A stretch of 64,000 bases of DNA from Tetrahymena thermophila SB210 (taxonomy: Eukaryota > Ciliophora > Oligohymenophorea > Hymenostomatida > Tetrahymenidae): contig NW_002476013.1 of NCBI RefSeq assembly GCF_000189635.1, positions 124,001 through 188,000 of the forward strand. Direction: 5' to 3'. The translations under genes and the position numbers were made by a program. Positions 40,901-55,896 of the stretch are shown here, one piece after another (the first letter of the stretch is position 1; each line of letters starts with the position of its first letter). The notes beneath the pieces were generated by a model. The model was not told where the DNA came from. It worked only from the letters and a program-made list of their open reading frames with translations, and did no database searches.

Positions 40901-43379
40901 CCTAAATCCATCATTAAATAAAGCTAGCTTATCTTTATCTACTAATTCTTAAAATCAAGGATACTATTTGCAAGGATAGCTAGATGTTGAGTATGACCTT
41001 TCAAAAGGAGGGTTTTTATTCCAAAATATAACAATTTATGGAAAACCTGATACATTAGTTAATCTAACTTTCACTACTTAAATGATAGAATTTGACGGCA
41101 TTAACTCTACCTAAAAATTATAAACAGATTACAAAGTTAAATTTTCTGTGAAACTAAGGAGATGTATTGTAGGTGAAATATACTTTAATAACAATCTTTA
41201 TCAATCTTGCTTACCTTGTCCTGAAAAATAGTACAGCCTTGAAGACCCTTTCAAAAATTAAAATATTAATTGTTTGGACTGTCCTAAATTTGCTACTTGC
41301 TTAGGAAGAAACTTATTATCAATTAACTCCGGGTAAATAAATTTTATTACATTAAATTATTTCAAGTTTTAATTTTTTTTAATAAAAAAATTAATTTTAA
41401 AAAATAAAGGTATTGGAGGAAAGACAACACAAGTCTGGATATTATTTATTGTGGGACTGAACCTAGAAATTGCTTAGGTGGAATTTAAGCTGGAGATGAG
41501 AGCTGCTCAGATGATATGATAGGTCCTCTTTGTGAATAGTGCGATATCGAGAATGGATATACAAATATTTCTTCATCTAAGTGTTTGGCATGCTCCGAAA
41601 TTGGATGGACTCTAACAATCATACTATCAGTCTTACTTTTTTTCTTGATATATATTCTTATATCTATTGATTCGACTGTCAGACGTATAAAACATTCTAG
41701 AAGTATATGCTCTAAATCAAAAACTAACACAGTTTTTGTTGCGTCCATGGTGGTTAAGTTGTTCATTACCTATCTTTAAGTTATTAGTATTATTGGTACT
41801 TTCTAGCTTAACATCAATCCTTTTGCCACATAGGGAACTCTGTCTCTAGGAAATCCTATTCTTTCTTTCTCTAACGCTATGGATTGCTATCTGTACGATT
41901 TAGGAAAAAAAATAGGAGTCAACCATATTTACTTAAATTTCTTTGCCTCTTTGTTGATTCCTGTAACTTTTATGCTATTAATATCTCTTGTAGATTATCT
42001 GAACAATAGAAAGAATTATTATTATAGAAGCTATTTCTGTAAAACTATGTTTTTGGTAATTTTGCTTTTCTTTGCTCCTCTAGCTTTCTAAAATGGGCTC
42101 AAATTAATTACTTGCAGAAAAGTTGGTTAAGATTCATATATTTCATACAATATGTTATTTGAATGTCTTACTCCTGAATATTTCAGATATTCTATTTTGG
42201 TAGTTACACCATTAATTTTTATATTTTGTGTAATTGTCCCATTGATCTTAGCTATTCTTATTAAAAAGAGAAAGTAAAGAAAAGTATCTATTAAGACCTA
42301 TTAATATTTGTTGGGTGATTATAAAGAAACAACTTACTACTGGGAGTTCGTTAAGTATACATAAAAACTTACTATTATGCTAATTTCTGTGTACTTCTCC
42401 TAAGATATCAAAACAAAAGCACTGTTGATAAATTTTATTTTAATTATCTATGGAACCACAGTATTTTTTGTGAAACCCTTCAGAACTTAAATATTAAACA
42501 GGTTAGATATATTCACAACTTTGATAATATTCCTCTCTGTTCATTTAGGTTTAATGGCTTATTAGCAGGAAAGCCAAAATGCAGTATAATGGTACATCTG
42601 TATAATCTTACTCACTGCAATGAACTTACCATTGTTCTTTTGGTATATTTATACTATCTTCAAATGTTATGCTCCTTGGTTTGCTATGAAGAAGAGAAAC
42701 TTAAAGAATAAGTTAATGAGATTCCGTATCTTTAGGTCGAATCAAAATCCCAAAGAAAGAGCTTAATTCAATTGGAAGAATCTATACAAAAAATACATCG
42801 AAGCTATGAAAGCATAAAAATATGGTGGAAGATAAATAGATCCTCAAAGCCAAAATGATAATGATTTTGATCACATTCCTTTCTTAAGAAATAAGAAAGA
42901 AGTTTCATTCCACTCTGAAAATACAGACATTAATTTCAACTTAACAAGTAAATTTTTTTTACAAATCTAAATAAAATTAATATCAAATTATAATAATAGA
43001 AGAAGAAGAAAACACAAATCGTTCAGAAGCAATAAGTGACTACGATGAAGAATCCCCAGTAAAAATATTAAATCTCTAGTTTAGAAAGAAAATAAGAAAG
43101 TCATTTGAATCTCCTAAGGCCAAAGATTAGACAGCAATTTTAAATAATAGAAAGAGATATAACACTACATCATAGGCAACAAGAAAAAGAAAGTTATCTA
43201 ACGACCTGCTAAATGACACTCAAATAGTTCACTCCAGATTCTCTTAATTAGTTTAAGACTTAAAGGACAATTAGCAAAGTGCTGATAGTAATTTAGCAGA
43301 TTAAAGTAATGAGATAAAAAGAGAAAAAAGCAAAGAGAGCGATAAATTAGATAATATCCCATCTCAGAACGAAATTTGA
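31970..43379 (+). CDS. Gene F: giant WD40-like/beta-helix/7-8TM membrane protein
   Basis: This 3473-aa protein has 13 exons. Introns lie at 32302-32402, 33612-33818, 34805-34858, 34988-35061, 35261-35318, 35629-35718, 38452-38512, 38840-38932, 39968-40028, 40669-40728, 41333-41409 and 42948-42999. All phases join in frame; the second donor could be about 7 nt earlier. A signal peptide (1-24) precedes a propeller-like region to about 1050 with WD signatures (GAIEIWDYDSREI, GNQVSIWD, IIRWDVD). About 1060-2750 is Asn/Ser-rich with short repeats (NSTF, NNTF, FENN), as in right-handed beta-helices. A Cys-rich EGF-like segment (about 2775-2895, with CLPCPE and GPLCEQCD) leads into seven or eight hydrophobic helices (about 2900-3260) and a charged tail. 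It is probably a surface receptor or adhesion protein of ciliate type. I do not recognise a specific function. Confidence 0.87.
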
Positions 43380-43893
43380 AAATTTTATATAAAATATTTT
43401 TTTTAATTTATCAGTGATTTATTTTTTTGTTTGTTTGTTTTTATAGAAAATTTAATTTAATAATAATGTTAAAATTTAGAATATTAAAATAAATCTAAAT
43501 ATTTTAAATAGAAATTAAGATCAAAAATGTCATTCAATTTAGATTATCTAATTTTGTTAAATTTATACATTTATATAAATAAATATTTGTGTGACGATTA
43601 TTCACAGATCAAATGTTTTTTTTCATTTTATATGGATAAGTAAAAATTAATGACTGATTGATTATTGATTAGATTTTGTTAAGAAACAAGAAGACAGACA
43701 GACGAATCTATTTTATGTTATATATTGAGATTTGTATGGCTTTTATTATCAATTGCGAATCTGACAAAAAGCTATTTATAATTAAGAAGAAAGAAAGAAA
43801 AAGCAGGCTAATTAATATTTTCCAAAAAAGACAACAATATAAATATTTCATTCAGCAAAACATAACTAAGCATCTCAGCATAAAACTTCAAAG
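43380..43893. other. Intergenic spacer F-G
   Basis: This 514-bp AT-rich spacer lies between the tandem paralogues F and G and holds the 3' UTR of F and the promoter of G. A GTTT microsatellite-like run lies at about 43430-43443. A plus-strand open stretch at 43676-43915 starts without ATG and overlaps the start of G in another frame, so I do not consider it a gene. Confidence 0.6.
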
Positions 43894-46800
43894 ATGGCTA
43901 GGAAGATTTTACTAATTTTAATTATTAATACTATTTTATCGCTTTGCTAAGATATTTATCTTAAATCTCCCTAAAATTAGAATATAAAGACAAATGATGC
44001 TGCTGAATAAAGTGATAATTAAAATAAAAATAGTTCAAAAGGCGCATCAAAGTCTACTTAATATTATAATGATATTTATAGTAACAATTAAAGGATAATA
44101 GATGAAACTGAATGTCCAAGAGTATCTAAATTTTTAGATTTGATAGAAGAAAACTAGACTTCTTTAATTTAAGTCTCAGCTCTTGACCATATTGAAAACT
44201 CCAATATTCTCATTGTTGGTACTCAAAGTGGAGATATAGAGCTTTGGGATTTTCAGACTAGGGATATTTTATCCAGATTTAGTGTTAACAATTAAGGAGC
44301 TTCAATAAAATAAATTATGTATTTATCTGACTTAGACAAAATTCTAGTTTTATATGATGTTCCCCTGTCATTATCAAGTAATTTTAAAAAGGATTTATTT
44401 GCTTTCATTAAAATAATAAATATGTTCTATGAATTCAAATTTCTTTTATAAAAGAAAGCTACTTTTTACATTATTGCAATTGATATTTTTTTATTTGTAA
44501 TAAATTTAATATATTTATTATATAGATGACAACTAAAGCTAGTATTCCATTGTTTTATGGGATCCCTAAACATAACGTTAAGTTATTTAGTTTCCAAAGG
44601 CAGATAATTTTTCTGTTAATCTAAAATAGCTAGGTAATAAAGTGATAGATTTGCAGGTTAAAAGCTTTACTGAAACATCTTCAAATAAACAAAGCTCTTT
44701 AAATGTTAAAATCGTTACTATTTCAGATACTTCAATATTTATTTTCTCAATAAACTAAAATTTAAATATTAACTGTTAATAGACTGTGCTAAACAAAAAT
44801 TATATTTAGGATTTACCACTAAAGGTATTTATCACTGATAACAACATGTATACAATATTTACATAGAATGGACTTATTTAATATAACTAAAACTTAAATT
44901 CATATACTGCTTTATTATAAGTTTAATAAAGCCATTATATAGAGTGTTTGTATTTCCCAAATTAGCTCAAATACATTTTGCTGAAAGAGGGCGACTTATC
45001 TATGTATTTATTTGATTAAGATTCTTAAAAAGATTAGCTTAAAAAAATCACAGAACTTAATTCTTTAAAGAGTTATTTTTAAGCTTAAAATAAAACTTTA
45101 ACTAAAGATTCAGCTATAAAAATTGTCAAAATTTAAAATAATCAGCCAGAGTTCTTTTTATTATTGGACAATAAAACTTTGATGTATATAAACTACGAAG
45201 ATGATAAAATCCTAGAAGTATTTAATGTAGAAAACTCAAAAGTAATTGCTCCTCTCAAAAATTCCCCTTCATTTTTCATAGCATTAGCTGATGGATCTAT
45301 TAGTTTTTACAGACAAACTGTGTACTTAGGTGAAATAAATCTTCAACAGTAAAATCCCTATACAATCCCCAACTAATTAAGAAGATCAATTAGTATTAAT
45401 TATCAAAATTAATCTCAAAAAAATAAAAATCACACTAATTATTATAACTATATATCTGAAATGCAAAATAATAACTTTACTGTCTATCATCTCTCCTTTT
45501 AGACAATAAGTCAAATTATTAATTATCCTATTCCATTTTCAGATGACTACTAAATCGCAGATTTTCTGGTTAACTTTAAATCAAACATTGCTTACTTCTA
45601 TAAACCATAACAATAAATGCTCTTTATCTGTAGAATCAATGATTTAGAAAAGTGCATATCTAAATAGTTAAGTATGAACAATATTATCAAGAGCGAGTCA
45701 TTTGAACTTAAAATGTAATTTATGAATTTATTATTTTCTTAAAATAATATTTTTTGATATTTGATATTTTATATTAATAATTAATTAATTATCGTAAAAT
45801 AGGAGAAAATTCATTCATTATAACTAGAAAGGAGGAGTTTTAATAGTAAATGATATGAATAGTATCTATATTTACTCAATAAATGAAGGAATAGATGTTA
45901 AATTAGAAGATCATCTATAGCTAGTTGTTTATTAGAAGTTTGTATCCAAATCTCAAACGCCAGCAATAATTAACACAATAAAATAAAGATATTAAGATTA
46001 AAATGATTCTATCCTTCTATTTTTTGGAAATGAAAGCAAATTTTTTATTTATGAGTACAAAATTTCTGTTAAAAGTTTAATTTTAGTTTAAGAGTTTACC
46101 ATCAGCTCTTCTGACAGTAAAATAGTTGCAATAGAAGTTTTATAGAATGAATAATTAGTGGTTATGCAATTCATTAATAACAAATTTAGATTTTTTAATT
46201 TGATGACAAAAAATTTTGAAAAGAATGAAATAAAATTTGAGTAACAGAGCAATTCATTTGCCAATTATGATTTTTAGCTTTAACTTGATTTAATAAGAAT
46301 AGAAGGATCTCCTCATATCATTTCTCAATTAAATAATAAGAGAATTATTACTTTCAATTATAAAACAGAATAAATTCACTTTATGAGTGATCCACTGAAT
46401 AGTTATGTGTATTAGTTCAAAATTGATTATTTATAACAAATTTTTTATGTAAGCTAGTACTCTTCAACAGAAAATATTTAATATTATGATTTGATACTCC
46501 AACGACCTTATCTTTAATTTCGTTAGGAAAGAGGAAAAATAGAAAAAGCATAACTTTTTGCCTTAAACGGTTAGTTTTTGATCTTACAGCACTATGATTA
46601 CAGCTTTTGGGTAGTAGATCTCGAAAAATAAAATTTTAAACCAGAGAAACTTTTATAATATGAATAAGAATAACCAAACTAAAAAGTAGCTTTCTTTGCT
46701 CGTTAGGGATAATTTACTTTGATAAATAATCTAGGGAAAGTTTATAAGTACCCTTTTTACAATTCTCAAATAACAGGACCACCAGAAATTATAGGTATAA

Positions 46801-49800
46801 ATTTATTTAGAAACATTCTTTATTAAAATTAAAGTTGATTTTTATCATGTCGTTTTTTTGCTTTTTTAACAACTTTTCTAGCTTAATAATTGATTAAAAA
46901 TAAATTTTATTTTTATTTTTTTCTGCTAAATTTTTAATTAGCTTTGAGAAAAAAATAAATGATTAAATTTATGGAAAAATTTACTTTTATAATTTAATAT
47001 TTAGAGTCTCCATGCCCAAACTGTTAGTTTGATGATTAGATCAGCATAAAAAATACAACTATTCCTTATTTATTTTTGTTGTATGATTCTCTTCAAATTG
47101 TTCTCTACAATTCTTTACATAACTCAATTATTTGGTACAAGAGTAAGATAATATTTTTAATATTTATTTTTTATTTTAATTAAAATCTTAAAATAAAGAG
47201 TTTGATTCAGTTATTGTAGATATTAAATCTAGCATCGAAAATTGTTAAATTTTAATTGGGTTTTAAAATAAATAAATTCATCAATGGAATTGCTAAGATA
47301 TTAACAATATATTTTTATAGAATTAAGCTATTTCTTAAGAAGATATTGTAAGTATACAATATTCAGTAGAAGATAGCAACCGAATTTATGTAATATCTAA
47401 AAATAAGATAACATTTTATAATATGAAAAAAATGTAGTAAAAAGAATAAGACTAAGCCCATAATTTATTTAATCACCCATAAAACGATTAAAATGCCAAT
47501 ATAGTCTTTGAATTAAATGATTGCCAAATTCTGAAATCCTAGTATTTAATATAGCTAGGCATTCAAATATTGCTGACTTCTAAAAGTAAAATATATTAAT
47601 TCTTTTAGTATTTTTATTATGCAAAAATTATTTAATTTATTAATATTTTTTTATTTTATAATAGATTAAATGATTATTTATGGATTTGGGTAATAGCAGG
47701 TTATTAAATTACAAAGTCTTACTAATGATCCTTACTCAATAGTTTTTATAGGAAATACAGAAGACAAAACTAAAATAATTATATCTACTACACAGAAAGT
47801 GTGGTTTATTAATATTGGTCCACTTTTTTAAAATTTAGATTATAAAAGCACTAAAATTTTAGATTTTTATAAGGAAGCTAACCAAATTGTAAACAATTAA
47901 AATTCAACAAATACAAAACTAAAAGCTGTTTCTAACTCTCTCAAATTTAATAATGCATGTTTACTAAATATTTACTTTTAAGCTTCTTCAGAAACAAGAT
48001 CAATGAGTGTTTTTGGCTAAGGCTCAAAATCGGATCCATATTCCCACTTTAGTGCTCTTTAGAGCTTGATTATCCAAGTTGGACTTAGCAATTTAATTTT
48101 TAGTTATAAATAAAATGAATTAAATTTGAGATTCTTTTCCCATGATTAAAATTTGTACCATAAAATATCTAAGAGAGTCAATCTATAAAATTCTGCTTTT
48201 ACTTAAATTAATTTTATTGGCGAAAAAAATACTGAGTAAATAATAATTTTTTTTTATTATTTAAAATTATTTATTAAATTTGACCGTTTAATAAATTATT
48301 TACGTGAATTCTTATTTTCTACTTTTAATTATACTTATCATCAATGATTACTTAAAAGAGTTTTTTATGAAATCGAATATAATTTTTAAAATAATAAAAT
48401 AGAGATGGAAAAACTGTTTTAGAGATTGAAGAAGGCTATGAACTGAATTAATACATGAGTGTGACCTTTAAAAATATAATATTTAAAAGTATAGACTTTT
48501 CTAGCTCTACAGGTTACAATAATTTGATTTCTAGCCAAACGAATTACTTGTCAGATTTGTCTATTTTACAATTTTCAGTATTGAATATTGAAAATCTCAT
48601 TTTTGATAATGTTAATTTTGGATTGTATTCTTAAAATTAAAATGTTCCTAAATACATTTAAGTTTTCAACTGCACTAAGCTTTTACTAAATAATTCAGAA
48701 TTCTATGGCACAACTTTCTATATTGATAATGTTTCTAAGTTTTAGGCTTAAAAAACCTTAATATTTGGTATGAAATCTGACATGATTTCTAATGAAAAAC
48801 AATAAGTTAATTTATTAAAAAAGAAAGGAATCATTTTTTTAAGGTAAGCCTTAAGAAATAAAATCGCTCTTAACAATAAATTTACCCTTTAGCAAATAAA
48901 TTTAGAAAATTGTTAACTAAATTCTATAAAAATATTTGCCTTTGAGTGCTTTGAAGACTAAGCACCTAATTTAAAAGCGCCGTCTCTTTATTTGAACGCA
49001 ACATATATGCAACATTCTTCTTTAATTGGGTTGGATAATTGCAGATTCTTACAAGAATTGGTTATAAATATTCAAACTGTATCGCTTTTAGATCTAAGTT
49101 ATAAGGACAGTTAAATTTTAACTGATGGATATATTTCGATCAGTAGGATTGAAAATATTCAAATAAAAAACACAAATAAATCAATTAGTAACTTTGGTTC
49201 TTCAGCAAGTTTTTTAGTTTAATATTCTAAAGGAGATACATAAATTGGTTAGTTGATACTAAAGAATCTTTATTTAAGTGATATTCTCTTATTTTAGGTT
49301 TCTAACAATTTTAGTATAGTAAATACAACAATAATAGACTGTAAATTATCTTACTCTTAGATTATTTTAGTTTAAAATACCTTATCTTTTGCTAATATTG
49401 TTGTAAGTAGAGTGAACATTACTAATTCAACAATCGAAGATAACTCTAAATTTATTTAAATATAGTAAACATTAGCTATAAATCTAGAAGTAAACTCACT
49501 TTCTTTACTTAATGTTACCACATAGTAATCATCTCTTATTTAGGTGAATTAAGATTAATCTTAAATAGATGTTATAATTAAAGATTTATTAATCAATTCA
49601 TGCTCTTTTTCCTATTCTAAAATATTAGAAAAGGGCAACTAAGTGTATGTAAACATAAATAAATTGATCATTCAAAACAATACAAAATTTATTAATTCTT
49701 TGGTTTTAAAGAGCTCTGCCAACATAGAAAACCAAAGAGTGAATCTCCTGAATATTCCTATGTTCAACACAATTGAACAGTTAGAAATAACTTAGTCTAC

Positions 49801-52800
49801 ATTCAACGAATCCAAAGTAATGGAAATAAAAGAATAAGCATATTTCTATATTTAAAATCTAAACTTAACAAATAATATATTTTTTGCCCAATCAATAAAT
49901 AATAATATTTAATAGAGTTCACCATCTACTTAAAAAATCCCTTTAAGTATTTTTAATAACACAAACGAAAAACTTCCTAATAAGAATTCATCTGATTTAC
50001 CTTTTTTCAATAATTCTAATTTCCCTTCTGCAACTGAATAAGATAAAATAAGATACCTGATAGAGGTTACAAATATTAAAATATTTAATACCTCCATAGT
50101 TTCAAATGATTTTCAAGGTTACATTATTTTCGGATAGCCATAATCATAATAAATCCAATCTGAAATTGAACAAATCTATCAAAACCTAAACTTCTCATGT
50201 AATAAATTTGTTCCGAACTCCAATTTCATCTTGCTTGAAATTAATTTTAACTCTCTTAATAGAAATTCCTCAGTAGAAGTTTCTAACTTTACACTAACAA
50301 ACAATATTATAGATACCCTTCATCCAAATATACCATTAAACTAATTAGAAGATGGTAGATCATTCTTCTTTTTTGGCTCGGATAAGGTAATTTTTTTAAA
50401 AATTTTATTTTAAATTTAGAGAGATATTTTCATTTTTAAGAAATTATTTTTCTGAAATTTTAAAAATATTTTTTGTTTTTTACGCTTTTAAATATATTAT
50501 TTTATTTAAAAATTTAATTAATATTTCTAAATAATTTATTTAGCTTGGAAGAGTTTTATTACAGAATGGAATCATTAAAAATAATGATAATGTTGGGTTT
50601 GTTAATGTTAAATACTCTTTGAACGTTGTGACGATTTCAAATGTAAATGCAACTGGAAATTTAAATAAAAGTTCTTTGCAATAGTCATTTTTGTAAGTGC
50701 TTCATCCTAGAAGATTCATTATGACTTAATGCCTTTTCGAAAGATACAATATTGTTGGATCAACATTTTTAAGTATCTAATTAAATAGACAATATTTTTA
50801 GCTTTAGAATATTACATCTGTAGACTAGAAAGAATAAAATTAAGATATATAATTTAAGGAAGATAAAATTAAGATTCCTAAAAATAATAATAATAATAAA
50901 TCATAGACTAAGAGTTTAAATGGCAATCATACTTTAGAAAATTTAGATTAGAATTCTGTAACTTTAAAAAGTGTGGTGAACAACTTTGCAAATAATAATC
51001 ATTAAATTTCTGAGAAGAGATTGCTTTAAGGATTAAATAAAAAAGATATTGATTAGCAAGAAGAAGAAGAATAAAATGACTAAATGAGAATCAAAAATAG
51101 TTAATTTAATGAAGACTAAGTAAATTATCAAAATAGAAGTTATGATTATGATGAAGATACTTTTGGTTTTATAATGGATTCTAAAAGTGAATTATTTAGT
51201 GAAGTTAATATTAATAGCAACACTGATGATTCAAAAGAAGAACTATATTTTGTAGTATTTTTTGACAACAAATTTAAACATCTAATTGCATAGAATATTT
51301 CATAATCAATAAGTTCATCAGTTATCAACTTGTAAAGTAATTTGTTAGTCAATATATTTTTAGAGAACTGCTTGTTCCTATAAAATGTTGTAACTTCTGG
51401 TGAAGATTATTATAGATAAAGGAGACTTTCTTAAGTTGAAATTTAAGCCGTGAACTCTAATATCTTCCTATCTAACAACTAGTTTATTTATGGGAAATTT
51501 TAATTACCAATAACTTAGTTTATAGATACTGTCTATTTCTATTTATCTGCTAAATATATTTAGTTCTAGTCATATGTCTAATCATTTAATCACTTTAAAG
51601 GGTAGTGTGATGAAAAAACCATCTACAATTATATGGCAAGTGGGGTTTTAGAAGGGAAGAATATTAAAATTTTAAATAGCACTTTTAATGGCACCTGCAC
51701 TATGATTTAGCCTACCCTTTATATCAAGCTATACGATTAAAGTCTATTAGAAATTTCAAATAGCTAATTTTTGGATTTATATGGTATCTAAGAAGGATCT
51801 GGCTTAGTTATAAATGGTGTTATGAACTAGGTTTAAATTAATATAACTAATATTACAATAAATAGAATGAGCTGCCCTTCAGCTTAAAGTGAAGGTTTTT
51901 TCTTTTTTAGCAATCTCAAAAAAGGTAGTGTGGTGAATATTAAAGGAGTGAATGCTAAGTAATTGTACACCTAAAATGGCTCATTGGTTAAATCATTAAA
52001 TGATAATATTTTTATAAGTTTAAAGGATATTAATATAGATAATTCTTTTGATGCTGAACTCTTCCGTGAATTTGTTTATTTATAAAATCAGGTTGACTAT
52101 CTTTAAAGCAAAAAATCTGTATAAGACTACTTTAACCGTTTAGAAAACGGAAAATTTTATCCAAATTAAGGCTAAGATGATGATAGTATTATTAATAGTG
52201 ATGATGACGAAATAGGAATTAATAACTTTTTTTAAAGTAGTGAAAAAATAGAATATAATGATAAATAGTTTAACAAAAAGAGATTACTACAATCTGAATA
52301 ATAGGATCTACTTGCTGAGAACTCAAACCTAATGGGAGATTAGGACTCATTGATAGATTTCTTAGATGTGATGAATTACATGATATTAAATTAGTAAACT
52401 AATTAAATTTAAGTAAAACTTTAGCAGATTGACTCAGGTTAATTAATTTAGATTTTAAATGCAGATGTATTAAAAATTATTAATCTTAAAGTGAGAAATT
52501 ATGGAATTGCATTTAGTTCATAAAACGACTTGATATATATTTACAACGTTAAAAATACTTTATTGAATAAATTGGATATTCAAAATAATGTATTCTTTTC
52601 ATCTGGAGCAATGAGAGTATCATATTCTTCAGTTATAGCTAAAAACTCCATATTTTCTAATAACAAATACTATGGATAGTCTCTGATATTATTTAATTAA
52701 TTACTCTTATCATAAAATCACATCATAAACTTTGAAATTAATTAAAATATTTGCATTAACAAAATAAGTTGTTTCTCTCCTCTTCTCGGTCAACAATCTA

Positions 52801-55800
52801 TTTTGCATGTTTAAAACACATTAATATCATATAATAAAGGAAATAATACTGTTGGAGGTATATTTTATTCTCTTCCTTCAAAGATATTTGATATTTCAAG
52901 CATCTAGGACATTTAATAACATAATAAAACATAAAAAAATTAAAATACTATCATTTTAAAAAATCTTACTATACAAAATAATAACGCTTCTTCTATAGGC
53001 GCGATGGCTGTTGAGTTAGGTGAGGATTTAAGCTGCAAAGTTTAAAACTCTACTTTCAAAAGGAATTATGGAGTCTAAATAGGTGGTTTGTCGTTGCAGC
53101 TTCACGATCCTAATTCAATTTAATTTGAGAATAGTACAATTACAGAAAATAATTCAAAGTTTACAGGAGGTGTCAAGATTTAAAAGTCTTCAACTTTATA
53201 ATTGAGAAATAATTTCTCTTAATTCATTTATAACAATACTCCTAACCAGTTTACATCAGGGCCTCGCTCATTTTAGATTATCCCTGTTGAAGATGGTCTT
53301 TTAGAAAATATAAATGAATAAAATTAATAAAATAAAAACTTAAAATTAGCTCCTGTTAAACTTTTAGAAACAAACCAAACTAAATCATATAAATTTATAT
53401 AAAAGCAAGAAAAGCTGTATGAAGTATAAACTTTTGATAGCGGAGATAATCTACCATAATTCTATTTAAAATTATTTGATGAAAATGATTAGACAATAAT
53501 AGGGGATTAAATTCCAAATGTAAAAGTTTATCTTAGTCCTCAAAGTCAGCTACGATAAGGCTCATTTTTGAAAGGAAGTGATAGCTATTTTTATTCTTAC
53601 ATCGGATAAAGCTACAATCCAGACATAGGAATACTCTTTGATTAGTTATAGCTTTATGGTTACCCTGGCACAAATGTAACAATAATTTTTAAGCTTTTAG
53701 ACATTTAGTATGAAAATGCATCATCTTTAGTTCCATTTAGCAGTTCTTCATAGTTCTACAACTTCACAATAAATGTTAACCTAAGAAAGTGTGTTATAGG
53801 TGAGTATATAAAAACCAGTCTTATAACAACTGAATGTGAAATGTGTGCAAAGCAATATTATTCTTTATTAGATCCTCATACTAACCAAAATGTTAAGTGT
53901 CTTAGATGTCCTGATAATTGTAATTGCCCAGGAGGAGATTAACTCATTTTGGAGCAAGGGTAAATTAAATATTTAAAAATTTTTAATATATTATTTACAC
54001 ACATATTTTTATCTAAATAAAAATAAAATAATATTATTTTAATATATTCATGATGAAATTTTTTTTTGTATTAAGGTATTGGAGAGATAGTAATTCATCT
54101 GATGTCATTATAGAATGCAAATTTTCATCTGATAATTGCTTAGGAGGCTTAATGGTTGGAGATGAATCATGCACAAATAATAGGATAGGGCCTCTCTGTG
54201 AAATATGTGATATCAAGCAAGGTTACACAGACCTTTCTGCGAGCTAGTGCTTAAATTGTAAAATAATTTGGCTTGCTTCTCTAATAATGGCACTGATACT
54301 GTTATTTTTCATATTTTATATTTTTATATCAATCGATTCTACAGTGAGTCGTATAAGAAAATTCCGTATATTGTTTGAATACAGTTCAGCTAATCACATC
54401 GGATAAACTTCTATGCTTGTTAAATAATTTGTAAGCTATCTGCAAGTTCTTTCTATTATATCTTACTTTAGATTTAATTTTGGTAAAGAGTCCATTTCAT
54501 CTATTATTTATAATATTGGTAATCCACTGATTGGTTTCAATAATATTGTGAGCTGCTTCATCTACTAATATTCAAAGAAATTTGATGTAAAATTATAATT
54601 GATTAAAAAAAAATTAATTATTTTTTAAACTAATTTAACTAGATTCCACATATTTATATTTCCTTCACTGTTTCTCTTCTCATACCTATTTCTTTAAGCT
54701 TGGTAGTTTTAATTGCTCAAATGATTATAAATTATCGAAATTACTACTATAGAAAGTATTATCTAATCACAATGATATTGGTCAATTACTTCTATTTTAC
54801 TCCTCTTCTACTATCAAGAGCGATGGAATTAATGATTTGTAGGCAAATAGGAAATGAGAAATACATCACAGCTTCCACGATTTATAACTGCAATCTAGAT
54901 TCTTTTAGGAAGATGAACATATTTTATTTTCTTCCTCTTATTTTTATATTACTTATAGCTATTCCTGTTTTGATTATTTACAGGATAAAAATGAGATTTT
55001 AACAAAGTTTGCCTTTGAAATATTTCTAGTATATCTTAGGTGATTTTAGAAAGAAATATTTCTATTGGGAATTTGTGAGATTTTTCACAAAAATAGCTCT
55101 AGTTTCGTTACCTGTACTATTATAGGAAGACATAAGAACCATGGGTTAAGTCTTAAATCTCATTTTAATTATTTATTATGCATCGGTTCTTTATTTCCAC
55201 CCTTATTGGACTGAAATTTGTTAAAAAATGGAGCTAATCACAGGAGCAGCTATTTTTGTAACTTTCCATTTCTGCTTGCTCTCATATGATAAAGATGATT
55301 TCTCTATTTGGTGGTGGGTAACTATTATAGTTATATCTCTAACAAATATACCTTTGATCTTTTGGTATATTATTTCCTTCTTTTAGGCATATAAGCCTTC
55401 TATAAGTAAATTCTTCAATTACAGTCCAAGAAGAAAGATGTCTGAGAGCGATGATCCCCAAGCTAGAGCTCGTTTATTGTGGTAGCTTGCTCTCTTTACA
55501 GTAAAAAAGCATATCAAGAAAGAAAAATTGTAAGCTTTAGAAGCAATGAAAAATAAAAAAAGAGCAAAACCTTTAGATAATAATTTTATGGATAACTCGT
55601 CTTTTATTACTGGTTATAGTGATGCAGAATAAGTTTAAAATGAATAGAAAAAATCAAAGCTTCTTTGGTGGAGAAGAAGTGGAAGAAGCAGTAATTAAGG
55701 CTAATTTAATGAAAACAAACTGAATTAATCTAATTTGAATCAACCTCTCCTTCAATAAAATAGATACACAATTATGGAGAACAAGCTAAGTCAAAATTCT

Positions 55801-55896
55801 GATGATTATAACCCTTATCATGACTTCAATTTCTCCTTTTTACCGCAAGAAGATAATAATTTCTCTAATTAAAAAACAAATTAATTTAAAGAATGA
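43894..55896 (+). CDS. Gene G: giant WD40-like/beta-helix/7-8TM membrane protein
   Basis: This 3641-aa tandem paralogue of F has 10 exons. Introns lie at 44378-44525, 45715-45802, 46795-47004, 47143-47198, 47586-47664, 48236-48402, 50387-50543, 53960-54075 and 54587-54642. The ATG at 43894 starts a clear signal peptide (MARKILLILIINTILSLC). A conserved ECPRV (CPRV in F) precedes WD signatures (GDIELWDFQTRDI, IVLWDPQT, IHQWNCQD) in the first 1250 residues. A beta-helix-like Asn/Ser-rich region runs to about 3000, a Cys-rich EGF-like segment (CEMCAKQYY...CLRCPDNCNCPGG, GPLCEICD) to about 3110, then 7-8 hydrophobic helices (about 3110-3480) and a charged tail. Exon 8 was read from 51060 to its end and contains no TGA. 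The intron before the Y-W-R motif is at the same codon and phase as in F, while the one inside the membrane domain is unique to G. Confidence 0.87.

Noticed and set aside
43676-43915. 79-codon plus-strand open stretch before gene G
   Set aside because: It begins without an ATG, overlaps the signal peptide of G in another frame and shows no family signature.
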